From: Paraburkholderia flagellata
GTDB lineage: Bacteria; Pseudomonadota; Gammaproteobacteria; Burkholderiales; Burkholderiaceae
Direction of reading: 5' to 3'
Assembly: GCF_021390645.1 (NCBI RefSeq)
Contig: NZ_JAJEJT010000002.1
Span: 1,302,001-1,366,000, forward strand
Length of the DNA stretch: 64,000 nt
Under the pieces are notes generated by a model. That model did no database searches and was not told the origin of the DNA. It saw only the letters and a program-made list of their open reading frames with translations. Below, one piece after another: positions 8,437-16,776 of the stretch (positions are counted from its first letter, which is position 1; each line of letters starts with the position of its first letter). Both the position numbers and the translations under genes were made by a program.

Positions 8437-9473
8437 AGCGCACGCCCATGCCGAACCCCAGTGACTTCATTGCGCCCCCGGGCGACGAGCCCATCGACGC
8501 ACTGCGCGTGCAGGATCTCGACCTGAACCTGCTCAAGACCTTCAATGCAGTCTACGCGGAGAAGCATGTCGGGCGCGCGGCGCTGCGCCTCGGTATCACG
8601 CAGCCCTCCGTGAGCCATGCGCTCGGCCGGCTGCGGCTCCTGTTTCATGATGCTCTCTTCGTGCGCACGGGCGGCGGCGTCGAACCCACGCCGCGCGCGC
8701 AGCGTCTCGCAGCCTCAATCGACCGCGCGCTCGCCATCCTCCAGGCCGTGCTCGACGAGGGCGCCCAGTTCTCGCCCGCCACGTCGCGCCGCACCTTTCG
8801 GCTGCACATGAGCGATTTCGCGGAGACTGCGTTTCTGCCCACCTTGATGCGTGAACTCGACGAGCGCGCGCCCGGCGTCGTGATCGAGACGCTGCATATC
8901 GAGGAAAGCCAGTTCAACGTGGCGGTGGAATCGGGCCGCATCGACTTTGCAATGGGCCACTTTCCCCATGCATTCACGCATTTTCATCGCAGCGAACTGC
9001 TGCAGGAGCGCTACGTCCTGATGATGGCGCGCCGCGTGGCCGAGCGTTGCGGACTCGACGAGCATTTCGTGCTCGATACGACCGTGCCGCCAGCGTTGCA
9101 GTTCATCTCGGTGAGTTCGCACCCGCAGTCGATGGCGCTGCTCGAACAACACGGGCTCACTTCGCGCGTCCGGGTAGCCGTGCCGAACTTCATGGTCGTG
9201 CCCGCCATACTCTATCGCTGCGACTACGCGCTCATCCTGCCGCGAACCGTTGCGCGCGCATTCGCTCCGCTCGGCGAAATGGCCGCGTTCGAGATCGCCA
9301 ATGCGTCGACGTGGCCCGTCAACGCATACTGGCATCGACGCTTCGACGCCGATCCGGGCCACCGCTGGCTGCGCGCGCTATTGATGGAGCTATTCCGCAT
9401 CGGCACGCGCGAGCCGTACGACAGCTGGCTCGCGATTCCGCCCAGCCTGCGGCCGCCCGCCCTCAACGCATGA
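8433..9473 (+). CDS. LysR-family transcriptional regulator
   Basis: A 346-residue protein with an N-terminal winged HTH (LDLNLLKTFNAVYAEKHVGR, then LGITQPSVSHALGRLR) and a periplasmic-binding-protein-like effector domain. The sequence is of the NodD/NahR/LinR type. GTG 8433 overlaps the AraC stop (GTGA). The alternative ATG at 8448 gives MPNPSDFIAPP and has no better ribosome-binding site, so the exact start is uncertain. It converges on a porin gene. It could regulate the porin or the cat operon, for which no dedicated regulator is visible nearby. That is inference. Confidence 0.88.
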   Translation: MKRTPMPNPSDFIAPPGDEPIDALRVQDLDLNLLKTFNAVYAEKHVGRAALRLGITQPSVSHALGRLRLLFHDALFVRTGGGVEPTPRAQRLAASIDRALAILQAVLDEGAQFSPATSRRTFRLHMSDFAETAFLPTLMRELDERAPGVVIETLHIEESQFNVAVESGRIDFAMGHFPHAFTHFHRSELLQERYVLMMARRVAERCGLDEHFVLDTTVPPALQFISVSSHPQSMALLEQHGLTSRVRVAVPNFMVVPAILYRCDYALILPRTVARAFAPLGEMAAFEIANASTWPVNAYWHRRFDADPGHRWLRALLMELFRIGTREPYDSWLAIPPSLRPPALNA

Positions 9474-9488
9474 AGGCGGGCGGCTCGT

Positions 9489-10583
9489 TTAGAACGACGT
9501 GAGAATGCCCGCCACGATCGAGCTTGCGGTCGCGCCCGGCTTGCCCACCGGCACCGCGCCGCCGCCCGCGCCGTTGATCGAGAACGCGGCATGCTCGCCG
9601 TTGTGGACCATCGCCGCGCCGGTGTAGAGCACGGTGCGCTTCGAGAGTGGATAGTCGAGGCGCAGGCCATATGAATCGGCATTGCCTTCGCTGTCCGCGA
9701 TCTTGTGATAGTGACCGTAGCTCACGAGCAGCGACGCGCGGCCAATCGGCACCGTCGCGTTCAATTCGAAAAAGTCGTTGTGCGGGTTCGAATACGCGCT
9801 CGCCACCGCCGTCGTCACGTCGGGGCCGCCACGGTGCCGCAAATAGATGAACGCGGGCTTCACAAAGCCGAAATCGTACGAGATCGCGCCGAGCGCGTAG
9901 TTGCCGGTGCCGGTGGGACTCGTTGGCGAAAGCGTCGCGGCCGTTGCCGTGCTGAACTTCTGCTGCATGTAATCGACGTCGATCGAAAGCGGCCCGTTCG
10001 CGTAGTTGATTCCGGCGCCATAGGTGTCGCCGAGTGTCGAAGGCACGTTGCTCGCGCCATTCGCGCCGCGCGAAGCCGTGGCACGCAGTAGCAGCCCGCC
10101 AAAGCGTGGTGACGTATAGCGCAGCGTATTGCTCGTGCGCAGGAACCAGGGCTGGACGAAGTTGTTCGACGCGTTGCCCCATGCGAGACCCGCGCCATAT
10201 CCAGGCAAACTGTAGGTCACGAACGATGTATGGAGAATCGTATACGTCTCGCCGGCCTGCAGGCCGCCAAAAGGTCCGGTTAGCCCGACCCACGCTTCGC
10301 GGCCAAACAGGGAGCCGTTGCCGCTGATCGCGCCCGTCGCCGAATTGAAGCCGTTTTCGAGCTTGAAGATCGTGGCATAGCCGCCGCCGAGATCCTCGAC
10401 GCCCTTCAAGCCCCATTGCGTCGCGAAGAGATTGCCCGTGCCCATGCGCACCACGTGGTTCGGCCCGAAGTTCGCATATTCGATCGACGTGTCGATACGG
10501 CCGTAAAGCGTGAGGCTCGATTGCGCGAGCGCGGGCACCGCCGCCATGCCCACGATTGAAATACTCCACTTCCAGTTGGTCAT
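9489..10583 (-). CDS. Gram-negative outer-membrane porin
   Basis: A 364-residue porin of the Burkholderia/Neisseria 16-strand type. It starts at ATG 10583 with a signal peptide (MTNWKWSISIVGMAAVPALAQ), followed by the diagnostic SSLTLYGRIDTSIEY. Typical internal motifs are GLKGVEDLGGGYATIFKLE, FGREAWVGL and a closing strand ending in a terminal Phe (GILTSF). An in-frame extension to 10667 lacks signal-peptide character. Its position beside an aromatic-acid cluster suggests a role in substrate entry, but porin specificity cannot be read from the sequence. Confidence 0.93.
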   Translation of the reverse strand: MTNWKWSISIVGMAAVPALAQSSLTLYGRIDTSIEYANFGPNHVVRMGTGNLFATQWGLKGVEDLGGGYATIFKLENGFNSATGAISGNGSLFGREAWVGLTGPFGGLQAGETYTILHTSFVTYSLPGYGAGLAWGNASNNFVQPWFLRTSNTLRYTSPRFGGLLLRATASRGANGASNVPSTLGDTYGAGINYANGPLSIDVDYMQQKFSTATAATLSPTSPTGTGNYALGAISYDFGFVKPAFIYLRHRGGPDVTTAVASAYSNPHNDFFELNATVPIGRASLLVSYGHYHKIADSEGNADSYGLRLDYPLSKRTVLYTGAAMVHNGEHAAFSINGAGGGAVPVGKPGATASSIVAGILTSF

Positions 10584-10750
10584 TGTTGTCGTCCCGCGAG
10601 TCGTGAGGAATCGGGGCGAGTCTAGAAAGGCCAATATCCGGCGTCGATCAAGCGGGCCATATATCACTTATAGATCTCGTTCATGAACGCGGCGGCACAC
10701 GGAAAGTACAGCCTCCAGCCCCCGTCAGTACGCGATTTCCCGGGGACGCC

Positions 10751-10839
10751 CCTGGTGATTTCTTTAGAACGCTCAGTAGTTGCGAGCAGGCGCCTGGGAA
10801 ATTTGCGCCTATATCTGCGAAATTTGTTTGCGTACGCTG
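10751..10839 (+). promoter_or_regulatory. Regulon-type promoter before the MFS gene
   Basis: CCTGGTGATTTCTTTAG (10751-10767) is followed by GTACGCTG at 10832-10839, the second element starting 65 nt after the last base of the first. The same pair with the same spacing occurs before iacG and the 24.5-kb AraC gene, and in weaker form before iacA. I infer an activator site plus a -10-like element. The rest of the 311-nt gap between the porin and MFS genes shows no gene. Confidence 0.6.
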
Positions 10840-10894
10840 GTCCACCAGAGTGCATGCACCTGAGACCACACGACCGACACATCGGAGATACGCC

Positions 10895-12319
10895 ATGACC
10901 CCCACCCCCGCCAGCGCGCCAGCCAGCGCAAAAAGCGCCAGACGCTACACCTATGAGTGGTACGTAGTGCTGATCTGCATGCTTGCCTATGTCTTTTCCT
11001 TCGTCGACCGCCAGGTGCTGGCGCTCATGATCGAGCCGATCAAGCGCGACCTGCACCTCACGGATACGCAGTTCAGCCTCGTGCACGGCTTCGCGTTCTC
11101 GCTCTTCTATGCCGTGATGGGCATTCCTCTCGCGTATCTCGCCGACCGCTTCGCGCGGCCTCGCATCATCGCGACCGGCATCGCACTCTGGAGCGTCGCC
11201 ACGGCGGCTTGCGGCATCAGCCAGAACTTTCTGCACATGTTTCTCGCGCGCATGAGCGTGGGCGTGGGCGAAGCTTCGCTCTCGCCGGGCACCTACTCCA
11301 TGCTCGCCGACTACTTCCCCAAGGAGAAACTCGGCCGTGCGGCTGGTGTCTATTCGCTGGGCTCGTTCATTGGCGGCGGCATTGCATTTTTGATTGGCGG
11401 CTATGTGATCGCGCTGCTCAAGCAGGCTTCGATGGTCACGCTCCCTGTCGTCGGTGCGGTGCATGGCTGGCAGGTCACGTTCTTTCTGGTGGGACTGCCC
11501 GGCCTTCTCGTGGGCCTCGTCTTCATCCTCACGGTGCGCGACCCGCAGCGCAAGGGGCTCGTGCAGGACGCGAGCGGCAATGCGCGGCGTGTTTCGCTCG
11601 CCGATTCCGCGCGCTTCATCCGTTCGCATGGCAAAACGTTTTTTTGCCACTACGTCGGCTTCTCGTTTTACGCGATGACGCTGTTCTGCCTCATGAGCTG
11701 GACCCCGGCGTTCTATATCCGCCGCTTCGGCATGTCGCCGGTGGAGGCGGGCTATACGCTCGGCACGATCCTGCTCGTGGCCAACACGACCGGCGTGTTC
11801 TGCGGCGGCTGGCTCAACGACTGGCTGCTGCGCCGCGGCCGCAGCGACGGCCCCATGCTTGCGGGCTGTATCGGCGCGGCGGCAATGGCGCTGCCCGCCG
11901 CCGCCTTTACGCAGGTGAACAGCCTTGGCGGCTCGCTCACGCTGCTCGTGATCGCGATGTTCTTCGCCTCGTTCCCGATGCCGACTTCGACCGCCGCAAT
12001 GCAAACGCTCGCGCCGAACCAGATGCGCGCGCAGATCTCCGCCGTGTTCCTGCTCGTGTCGAACCTGATCGGCCTTGGCATTGGCACGACGCTCGTCGCG
12101 TTGTTGACCGACAAGGTGTTCGGTTCACCGCTTGCAGTCGGGCAATCGATGTCGATCGTGAGCCTCGTCGCGGCGCTGCTCGCGACCGTGCTGCTGGGCT
12201 TCGGCTGCCGGCAGTTCCGCCTGAGCCTCGCGCGCGAGGACGCGCACGGGCAGAGCGGAGACGCTGGCATTGACGCGCAAGGCGCGACGGCCGCGACGCT
12301 AAGCGCCACGCGCGCCTGA
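10895..12319 (+). CDS. MFS transporter of the iac region
   Basis: A 474-residue major facilitator with about 12 membrane helices. The cytoplasmic loop 2-3 motif reads GIPLAYLADRFARPRII, and FVDRQVLALMIEPIKRDLHL near the N-terminus is typical of the aromatic-acid/hexuronate branch. The start at ATG 10895 is supported by GGAG eight nt upstream. The frame is open back to 10850 without a better site. An MFS gene near iac genes in P. phytofirmans PsJN has been linked, as I recall, to handling of dioxindole-3-acetate. This could be its counterpart or an IAA importer. It is preceded by the shared regulon motif and followed by a hairpin terminator. Confidence 0.88.
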   Translation: MTPTPASAPASAKSARRYTYEWYVVLICMLAYVFSFVDRQVLALMIEPIKRDLHLTDTQFSLVHGFAFSLFYAVMGIPLAYLADRFARPRIIATGIALWSVATAACGISQNFLHMFLARMSVGVGEASLSPGTYSMLADYFPKEKLGRAAGVYSLGSFIGGGIAFLIGGYVIALLKQASMVTLPVVGAVHGWQVTFFLVGLPGLLVGLVFILTVRDPQRKGLVQDASGNARRVSLADSARFIRSHGKTFFCHYVGFSFYAMTLFCLMSWTPAFYIRRFGMSPVEAGYTLGTILLVANTTGVFCGGWLNDWLLRRGRSDGPMLAGCIGAAAMALPAAAFTQVNSLGGSLTLLVIAMFFASFPMPTSTAAMQTLAPNQMRAQISAVFLLVSNLIGLGIGTTLVALLTDKVFGSPLAVGQSMSIVSLVAALLATVLLGFGCRQFRLSLAREDAHGQSGDAGIDAQGATAATLSATRA

Positions 12320-12332
12320 GATGAATATGCGT

Positions 12333-12380
12333 CTCCCGCACCAGTATTATCAATGGCATTGATGCGGGAGGCCATTTTTT
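12333..12380 (+). terminator. Hairpin terminator after the MFS gene
   Basis: CTCCCGCA (12333-12340) pairs with TGCGGGAG (12363-12370). An alternative stem AATGGC/GCCATT runs directly into six T residues ending at 12380. It lies 13 nt after the MFS stop. Confidence 0.5.
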
Positions 12381-12389
12381 ATCGATTTG
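12374..12389 (+). promoter_or_regulatory. Candidate LysR-type operator before iacF
   Basis: ATTTTTTATCGATTTG here matches ATTTTAGATCGATTTG at 14444-14459 before iacC in 14 of 16 positions. The two sit at nearly equal distances from their genes (about 112 and 106 nt to the ATG). The LysR gene lies between the two genes. That LysR binds here is inferred. Confidence 0.35.
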
Positions 12390-12501
12390 CCCGATCGACC
12401 GGGCGGCCGTATGCTCGGTTCAACCCCTCGCGCATCGCGCGCGAATGTTTCATTCAGTCCAGCATCCAGAAACTACCGTTATTTCAGCGATCGGCCTCAT
12501 C

Positions 12502-13473
12502 ATGCAAGCCACTTCATTCAAGGTTCGCGTCGACGCCTTGTGCGACGAAGCACAGGGCATTCGCTCGTTCAGCATTTCGCGCCTCGACGGCAAGCCGTTC
12601 GACGCGTACGAACCGGGCGCGCATATCGACGTCACGGCACCGTCCGGCATCACGCGCCAGTACTCGCTCTGTGGCGACCCGGATCAGCGCGACATACAGC
12701 TCTTCGCCGTGAAGCGCGAGAGTGCATCGCGCGGCGGCTCCAGTTCGTTGCACGACGACGTGGCAGTCGGTAGCGAGCTAGCGGTCGGCGCGCCGCGCAA
12801 CCTGTTCCAGCTTGCGCCCGGTGCGCAGCGGCACGTGCTGATTGGCGCGGGCATCGGCATCACGCCGCTTTTGTCGATGGCGTATCGCCTCATCAAGCAG
12901 AATGCGCCCTTTGAATTGCACTACTTCGCGCGCAGTGCGGAACACGCAGCGTTCCTGCCGCTGCTCGCACGCGCGCCATTTGCGCCCTACGTGAAGCTGC
13001 ATTATGGCGTGGAGCCCGAGGCGCTGGACGGCGCACTCGCGTGGTGCCTCGCCACGGCCGAGACGGGCACGCACGTTTATACGTGCGGGCCTTCCGCGTT
13101 CATGGAGCGCGTGGTCGCGGTGGCCGAACAGCGCTTGCCCGACGACGCGATCCATCTCGAACGTTTCGCGGCAGAGCCTGCGGCGCCCGCGAGCGATGCA
13201 GCGCTCGATGCGTTCGACGTGCAGGTGGCCAGCACGGGACAAACCGTGCGCGTGGAAAAGAACACGTCGATAGTCGATGCGCTCGCAACCATTGGCATCG
13301 AGGTCGACACATCGTGCGGGGAAGGCGTATGCGGCACTTGCATGATCGACGTCGTGACGGGCGAGCCCGAACATCGCGACCACTGTCTGAGCAAGGCCGA
13401 GCGCGCGAGCAACAAGGTCATCTGTTGCTGCATTTCGCGCTCACGCTCGCCGGTTCTCGTGCTCGATCTCTGA
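12502..13473 (+). CDS. iacF: IacF-type ferredoxin reductase (PDR/VanB family)
   Basis: A 323-residue single-chain oxidoreductase. It has an N-terminal flavin-binding barrel (RQYSLCGDP), a NAD(P)-binding domain (LIGAGIGITPLLSMA; later VYTCGPSAFMERV) and a C-terminal plant-type [2Fe-2S] domain with Cys272, Cys277, Cys280 and Cys295 (CGEGVCGTC...HCL). It passes electrons from NAD(P)H to the Rieske oxygenase IacCD. The ATG at 12502 gives MQATSFKVRVD, the usual start. The frame opens earlier but without family resemblance. The gene is separated from iacCD by a LysR gene and probably has its own promoter. Confidence 0.88.
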   Translation: MQATSFKVRVDALCDEAQGIRSFSISRLDGKPFDAYEPGAHIDVTAPSGITRQYSLCGDPDQRDIQLFAVKRESASRGGSSSLHDDVAVGSELAVGAPRNLFQLAPGAQRHVLIGAGIGITPLLSMAYRLIKQNAPFELHYFARSAEHAAFLPLLARAPFAPYVKLHYGVEPEALDGALAWCLATAETGTHVYTCGPSAFMERVVAVAEQRLPDDAIHLERFAAEPAAPASDAALDAFDVQVASTGQTVRVEKNTSIVDALATIGIEVDTSCGEGVCGTCMIDVVTGEPEHRDHCLSKAERASNKVICCCISRSRSPVLVLDL

Positions 13474-13485
13474 GCACCGCTGTGT

Positions 13486-14412
13486 TCAGCGCTTCTCCTT
13501 GTCGAAGCGCTGCATGATGCCCTGAATCAACTCGCGCATCCACGCAATGCCTTCGTCGTCGTGAAAGTGCTCATGCCAGTGCATGGTCACGGCCGCGACC
13601 GGCATGGTCACGGGCAGCATGTAGATCTGGAAGCGTCCGTCCGCGTTGAAGATGTGCGCGAGACGGCGCGGCAGCGTCGCGTACAGGTCGGTCACGGCGA
13701 GCACGCCTGGCAGCGCGACGAAGTGCGGCAATTCCAGCGCGATATTTCTGCCCACGCCCTGCGAGCGCAGCGCGTCGTCCAGCGCGTGATGGCTGTGCTC
13801 GACGGACCTCACCTGCACATGCGAGGCCTCGACGAATTGCGCGAGGCTCAGCGTCTCGCCGCGCGGCAAGCCGCGCCTGCGGCGCGTCATACACACGTAG
13901 GTCTCTTCGAACAGCAACTGATGGCGCGTTCGCGACATCAGCTCGGGCAAATTGCCGATCGCGAAGTCGAGGCGGCTCGAGCGCAGCGCATCCTCGATCT
14001 CTTCCACGGGCCGCGGCTCGACACACACCTTGATCTTCGGCGCTTCGCGATGAACCGCCTCGCAAATCGACGGCAGATAGGCCATTTCCCCCGCATCCGA
14101 AAGCGAGAGCCTGAACGTGCGCGTGCTCACCGCCGGATCGAAGCGCTCGGCATAGCGCAGCGCCTCGCGCACGGTGTCGAGCGCGCGGCCGACGATCGAA
14201 GCCAGCTCCAGCGCGATGGGCGTGGGCTGCATGCCCGCGCGCGTGCGGATGAAGAGCGGATCGTCGAACAGCGAGCGCAGGCGCGAGAGCGAATAACTGA
14301 TGGCGGGCTGCGAGAGCGCGAGCCGCTCGCCTGCCTTCGTGAGGCTGCGCTCCTCGACGATGGCCTGAAAGACCCGCAGCAAGTTGAGATCGACGTTGTC
14401 GAGTGATGGCAT
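13486..14412 (-). CDS. LysR-family regulator of the iac cluster
   Basis: A 308-residue LysR protein (MPSLDNVDLNLLRVFQAI; HTH near ERLALSQPAISYSLSRLR; effector domain to the end). The start at ATG 14412 is chosen by the family N-terminus over an in-frame upstream ATG at 14493. It diverges from iacC and ends 13 nt from the convergent end of iacF. A LysR regulator responding to dioxindole-3-acetate has been reported for the P. phytofirmans iac genes. Position and family make this the likely equivalent. Near-identical motifs before iacF and iacC are candidate binding sites. Confidence 0.9.
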   Translation of the reverse strand: MPSLDNVDLNLLRVFQAIVEERSLTKAGERLALSQPAISYSLSRLRSLFDDPLFIRTRAGMQPTPIALELASIVGRALDTVREALRYAERFDPAVSTRTFRLSLSDAGEMAYLPSICEAVHREAPKIKVCVEPRPVEEIEDALRSSRLDFAIGNLPELMSRTRHQLLFEETYVCMTRRRRGLPRGETLSLAQFVEASHVQVRSVEHSHHALDDALRSQGVGRNIALELPHFVALPGVLAVTDLYATLPRRLAHIFNADGRFQIYMLPVTMPVAAVTMHWHEHFHDDEGIAWMRELIQGIMQRFDKEKR

Positions 14413-14443
14413 GGTTTTATCAGCCGCGTTTATGTGAGGTTCA

Positions 14444-14459
14444 ATTTTAGATCGATTTG
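14444..14459 (+). promoter_or_regulatory. Candidate LysR-type operator between the LysR gene and iacC
   Basis: ATTTTAGATCGATTTG, embedded in an imperfect inverted repeat TCAA(14441-14444)...TTGA(14457-14460). It also contains a T-N11-A arrangement, as expected for LysR boxes, and matches the element before iacF (12374-12389). Confidence 0.4.
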
Positions 14460-14565
14460 ACGCATGAAGCACCAGGCGCGAGACTTCAATCAACGCACAG
14501 GCGGCGAACGACCTGCGCTTTAACTTCCTCGCGAGACATCGCGATCACCCCGATACTCCGACATC

Positions 14566-15843
14566 ATGAGCGATACCTGGCAGACCATCGACACGAGTAC
14601 GCTGCGCGGCCGCGTAGAGACGGACCGCATCGCACCTTCGCTGTACTACGATCCGGCGCTGTTCGAAGCGGAACTCGAGCGCATTTTCTACAAGACGTGG
14701 ATCTGGGTTGCGCACGAAAGCGAACTGCCCAACCCAGGCGACTTCCGCACCACGACCATCGGCCGGCAGCCGGTTATCGTCGTGCGCGACAAGACGGGCA
14801 CGGTGAACGTGCTGCAAAACCGCTGCCGCCATCGCGGCGCGACCGTATGCGAAGAGCACAAGGGCAACGCCAAGGGCTTCACGTGCCCCTACCATAGCTG
14901 GTCGTACGCGCTCGATGGCACGCTGCGCGCGCTGCCCTATGGCGACGGCTACGAAGGCGTGTGCGAGAAAGGCGACCTGCCGCTCGAAAAGCTGCGCGTG
15001 GGCGTTTATCAGGGCCTCATCTTTGCGAGCTTCAATCAGGAGATCGAACCGCTTGAAGACTTCCTCGGCGGCGCGAAGCCCTGGATCGACCTCTTCATGA
15101 AGCAAGGCGCGGGATACCCCGTGAAGGCGAACGGCGAACACAAGTTCAAGTTCAAGGGCAACTGGAAGATCCAGCTCGAGAACACCACGGACCTCTATCA
15201 CTTCCCGGTGGTGCACAAGTCGTGGATGAAGTCGATCGACGACGAAACGGCTGCGGCGATCACGAGCTTCATGACGAGCGATCAGGCCTTCTGCCGCTCG
15301 CTCGGCAACGGCCACAGCCTGGCCGTCCTCGTGCCCGAACTCGTCGACCTCGACCAGGACGATGGCGCGCCGCTGCCTGAGCGTTTCCAGGAGCTGGCCG
15401 CGCAACTGGCCGAGCGCCACACGCCCGAAGAAGTGCGCCGCATCGTGCGCTCGCTGATGGGCGTGGGCTTCAACCTGAACCTCTTCCCGAACCTCGCGCT
15501 CTCGATGGCGTTCTTCCGCGTGCTGCGCCCCATCTCTGCTGAGGAAACCGAAATTCGCCACGTGGCGCTCGCCATGGACGGCGGCCCCGAGGAAGCCAAC
15601 CGCGTGCGCCTGCGCATTCACGAACACTTCCAGGGCCCGTTCGGCTTCGGCAGCCCGGACGACGCCGAAGCCTGGGAGCGCGTGCAGCGCGGCTCCCACG
15701 CCGGTCCCGGCACGCCGATTCTCGTGAACCGTGGCTTGAACCGCGAAACCACGGCACCGAACGGAGAAAAAACCGCACACGCCACCGACGAAACCGGCAT
15801 GCGCGAAGCGTATGCGCAGTGGCGCGCCATGATGGAGGCATGA
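14566..15843 (+). CDS. iacC: Rieske aromatic-ring-hydroxylating oxygenase, alpha subunit
   Basis: A 425-residue large subunit. The Rieske [2Fe-2S] centre is C-x-H-x17-C-x2-H at Cys87, His89, Cys107 and His110. The mononuclear iron ligands His212 and His217 follow bridging Asp209 in ENTTDLYHFPVVH, with the third carboxylate expected in SPDDAEAWE near the C-terminus. In the iac pathway this oxygenase acts late, on the ring-opened product, to give catechol. It partners IacD (overlapping ATGA region) and receives electrons from IacF. The ATG at 14566 has only a weak ribosome-binding site. Confidence 0.9.
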   Translation: MSDTWQTIDTSTLRGRVETDRIAPSLYYDPALFEAELERIFYKTWIWVAHESELPNPGDFRTTTIGRQPVIVVRDKTGTVNVLQNRCRHRGATVCEEHKGNAKGFTCPYHSWSYALDGTLRALPYGDGYEGVCEKGDLPLEKLRVGVYQGLIFASFNQEIEPLEDFLGGAKPWIDLFMKQGAGYPVKANGEHKFKFKGNWKIQLENTTDLYHFPVVHKSWMKSIDDETAAAITSFMTSDQAFCRSLGNGHSLAVLVPELVDLDQDDGAPLPERFQELAAQLAERHTPEEVRRIVRSLMGVGFNLNLFPNLALSMAFFRVLRPISAEETEIRHVALAMDGGPEEANRVRLRIHEHFQGPFGFGSPDDAEAWERVQRGSHAGPGTPILVNRGLNRETTAPNGEKTAHATDETGMREAYAQWRAMMEA

Positions 15844-16340
15844 TGGACGATCGAAACGTACTCAACTCGCAAGAGACTTTTACGCGCGCCGTGCAGTTCA
15901 TCTGGCGCGAAGCAGAAATGCTGGACCGCCGCGAATACAGCGCCTGGCTCGAACTGTGGGACCCGAAGGGCCACTACGTCGTGCCGATCGATCCGAACAC
16001 GACCGACTTCGCCGCCGCGCTGAACTACGCGTACGACGACCAGCACATGCGTGAGATGCGCGTGCAGCGCATGACGTCGGGCTATTCGGCATCGGCGAGC
16101 GATGCGGCGCGCACGGTGCGCACGGTTTCGCGCTTCACGCTCTCGAGCGATGCGGCCGATACCGTGGAAGTGAAGTCGGCGCAGATCATCGTGGCGTACA
16201 AACGCGGCGCGAACACGATCTTCGCAGCGGACCTCACGCACCGCATCAGCTTCGCGAGCGGCGAGCCGAAGCTTCTGCAAAAGGTGGTCCGCCTGATCGA
16301 TTCGACCGAAGCGCTGAGCGCGATCGGATTCCTGCTCTAA
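15843..16340 (+). CDS. iacD: Aromatic-ring-hydroxylating oxygenase, beta subunit
   Basis: A 165-residue small subunit of the ring-hydroxylating dioxygenase beta family (NTF2-like fold). Two ATG codons are adjacent (15840 and 15843). GGAGG at 15834-15838 favours the second by spacing, and the first overlaps the iacC stop as ATGA. Family features include FIWREAEMLDRREYSAWLELW near the N-terminus and a basic/hydrophobic C-terminus. It is structural: it forms the alpha3beta3-type complex with IacC. Confidence 0.88.
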   Translation: MDDRNVLNSQETFTRAVQFIWREAEMLDRREYSAWLELWDPKGHYVVPIDPNTTDFAAALNYAYDDQHMREMRVQRMTSGYSASASDAARTVRTVSRFTLSSDAADTVEVKSAQIIVAYKRGANTIFAADLTHRISFASGEPKLLQKVVRLIDSTEALSAIGFLL

Positions 16341-16389
16341 AAACAGGGGCGCGCGGCTCGGCTTGCGCGCCCTTCTGCCATTCAACTCC

Positions 16390-16776
16390 ATGCCTACACT
16401 CGAAGTCTATTTGCCCGCTGGCCACGCGGAAGCACGCAAGGCGCAGTTGATCGCGCGTCTGACCGATGCGACCGTCGAAGCGATCGGCGCGCCTGCCGAA
16501 TCCGTGCGCATCTTGCTGAGCGAACTGGCTGACACGCACTACGGCATCGGCGGCAAGCGTGCCGCCGATGGTGCACCACCTTCGCTGCCAGTAATCGTAG
16601 CGATCCTGATTGCGGGGCGAACGCTCGAACAGAAAGCCGCGCTGATCGATGCGCTCGCAACGACCAGCGCCGAGGTGCTCGACTCTCCGCTCGATGCCAC
16701 GCGCGTGATCATCAAGGACATCCCGAGCACCGACTTTGGCCTTGGCGGCAAAACAGCCCGTTCGCTCGGGCGCTAA
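16390..16776 (+). CDS. Fused tandem 4-oxalocrotonate tautomerase-type protein
   Basis: A 128-residue protein made of two tautomerase halves. The first begins MPTLEVYLPAG, so Pro2 becomes the N-terminal catalytic proline after Met removal. It has the Arg39 equivalent (Arg40 here), but His at the position of Arg11. The second half (from about residue 65) has an internal, peptide-bound Pro67, with Arg77 and Arg105 at the Arg11 and Arg39 positions. Active sites probably combine both halves. A tautomerase gene in P. phytofirmans iac DNA has been linked to dioxindole-3-acetate removal. It ends in a 4-nt convergent overlap with the sensor kinase gene. Confidence 0.85.
   Translation: MPTLEVYLPAGHAEARKAQLIARLTDATVEAIGAPAESVRILLSELADTHYGIGGKRAADGAPPSLPVIVAILIAGRTLEQKAALIDALATTSAEVLDSPLDATRVIIKDIPSTDFGLGGKTARSLGR

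Noticed and set aside
10664..12004. 446-codon minus-strand frame inside the MFS gene
   Set aside because: Charged, Glu/Arg/His-rich antisense translation of a membrane-protein gene; no ribosome-binding site or resemblance.
14413..14565. Sigma-54 promoter before iacC
   Set aside because: No TGGCAC-N5-TTGC-like element in either orientation within the gap.
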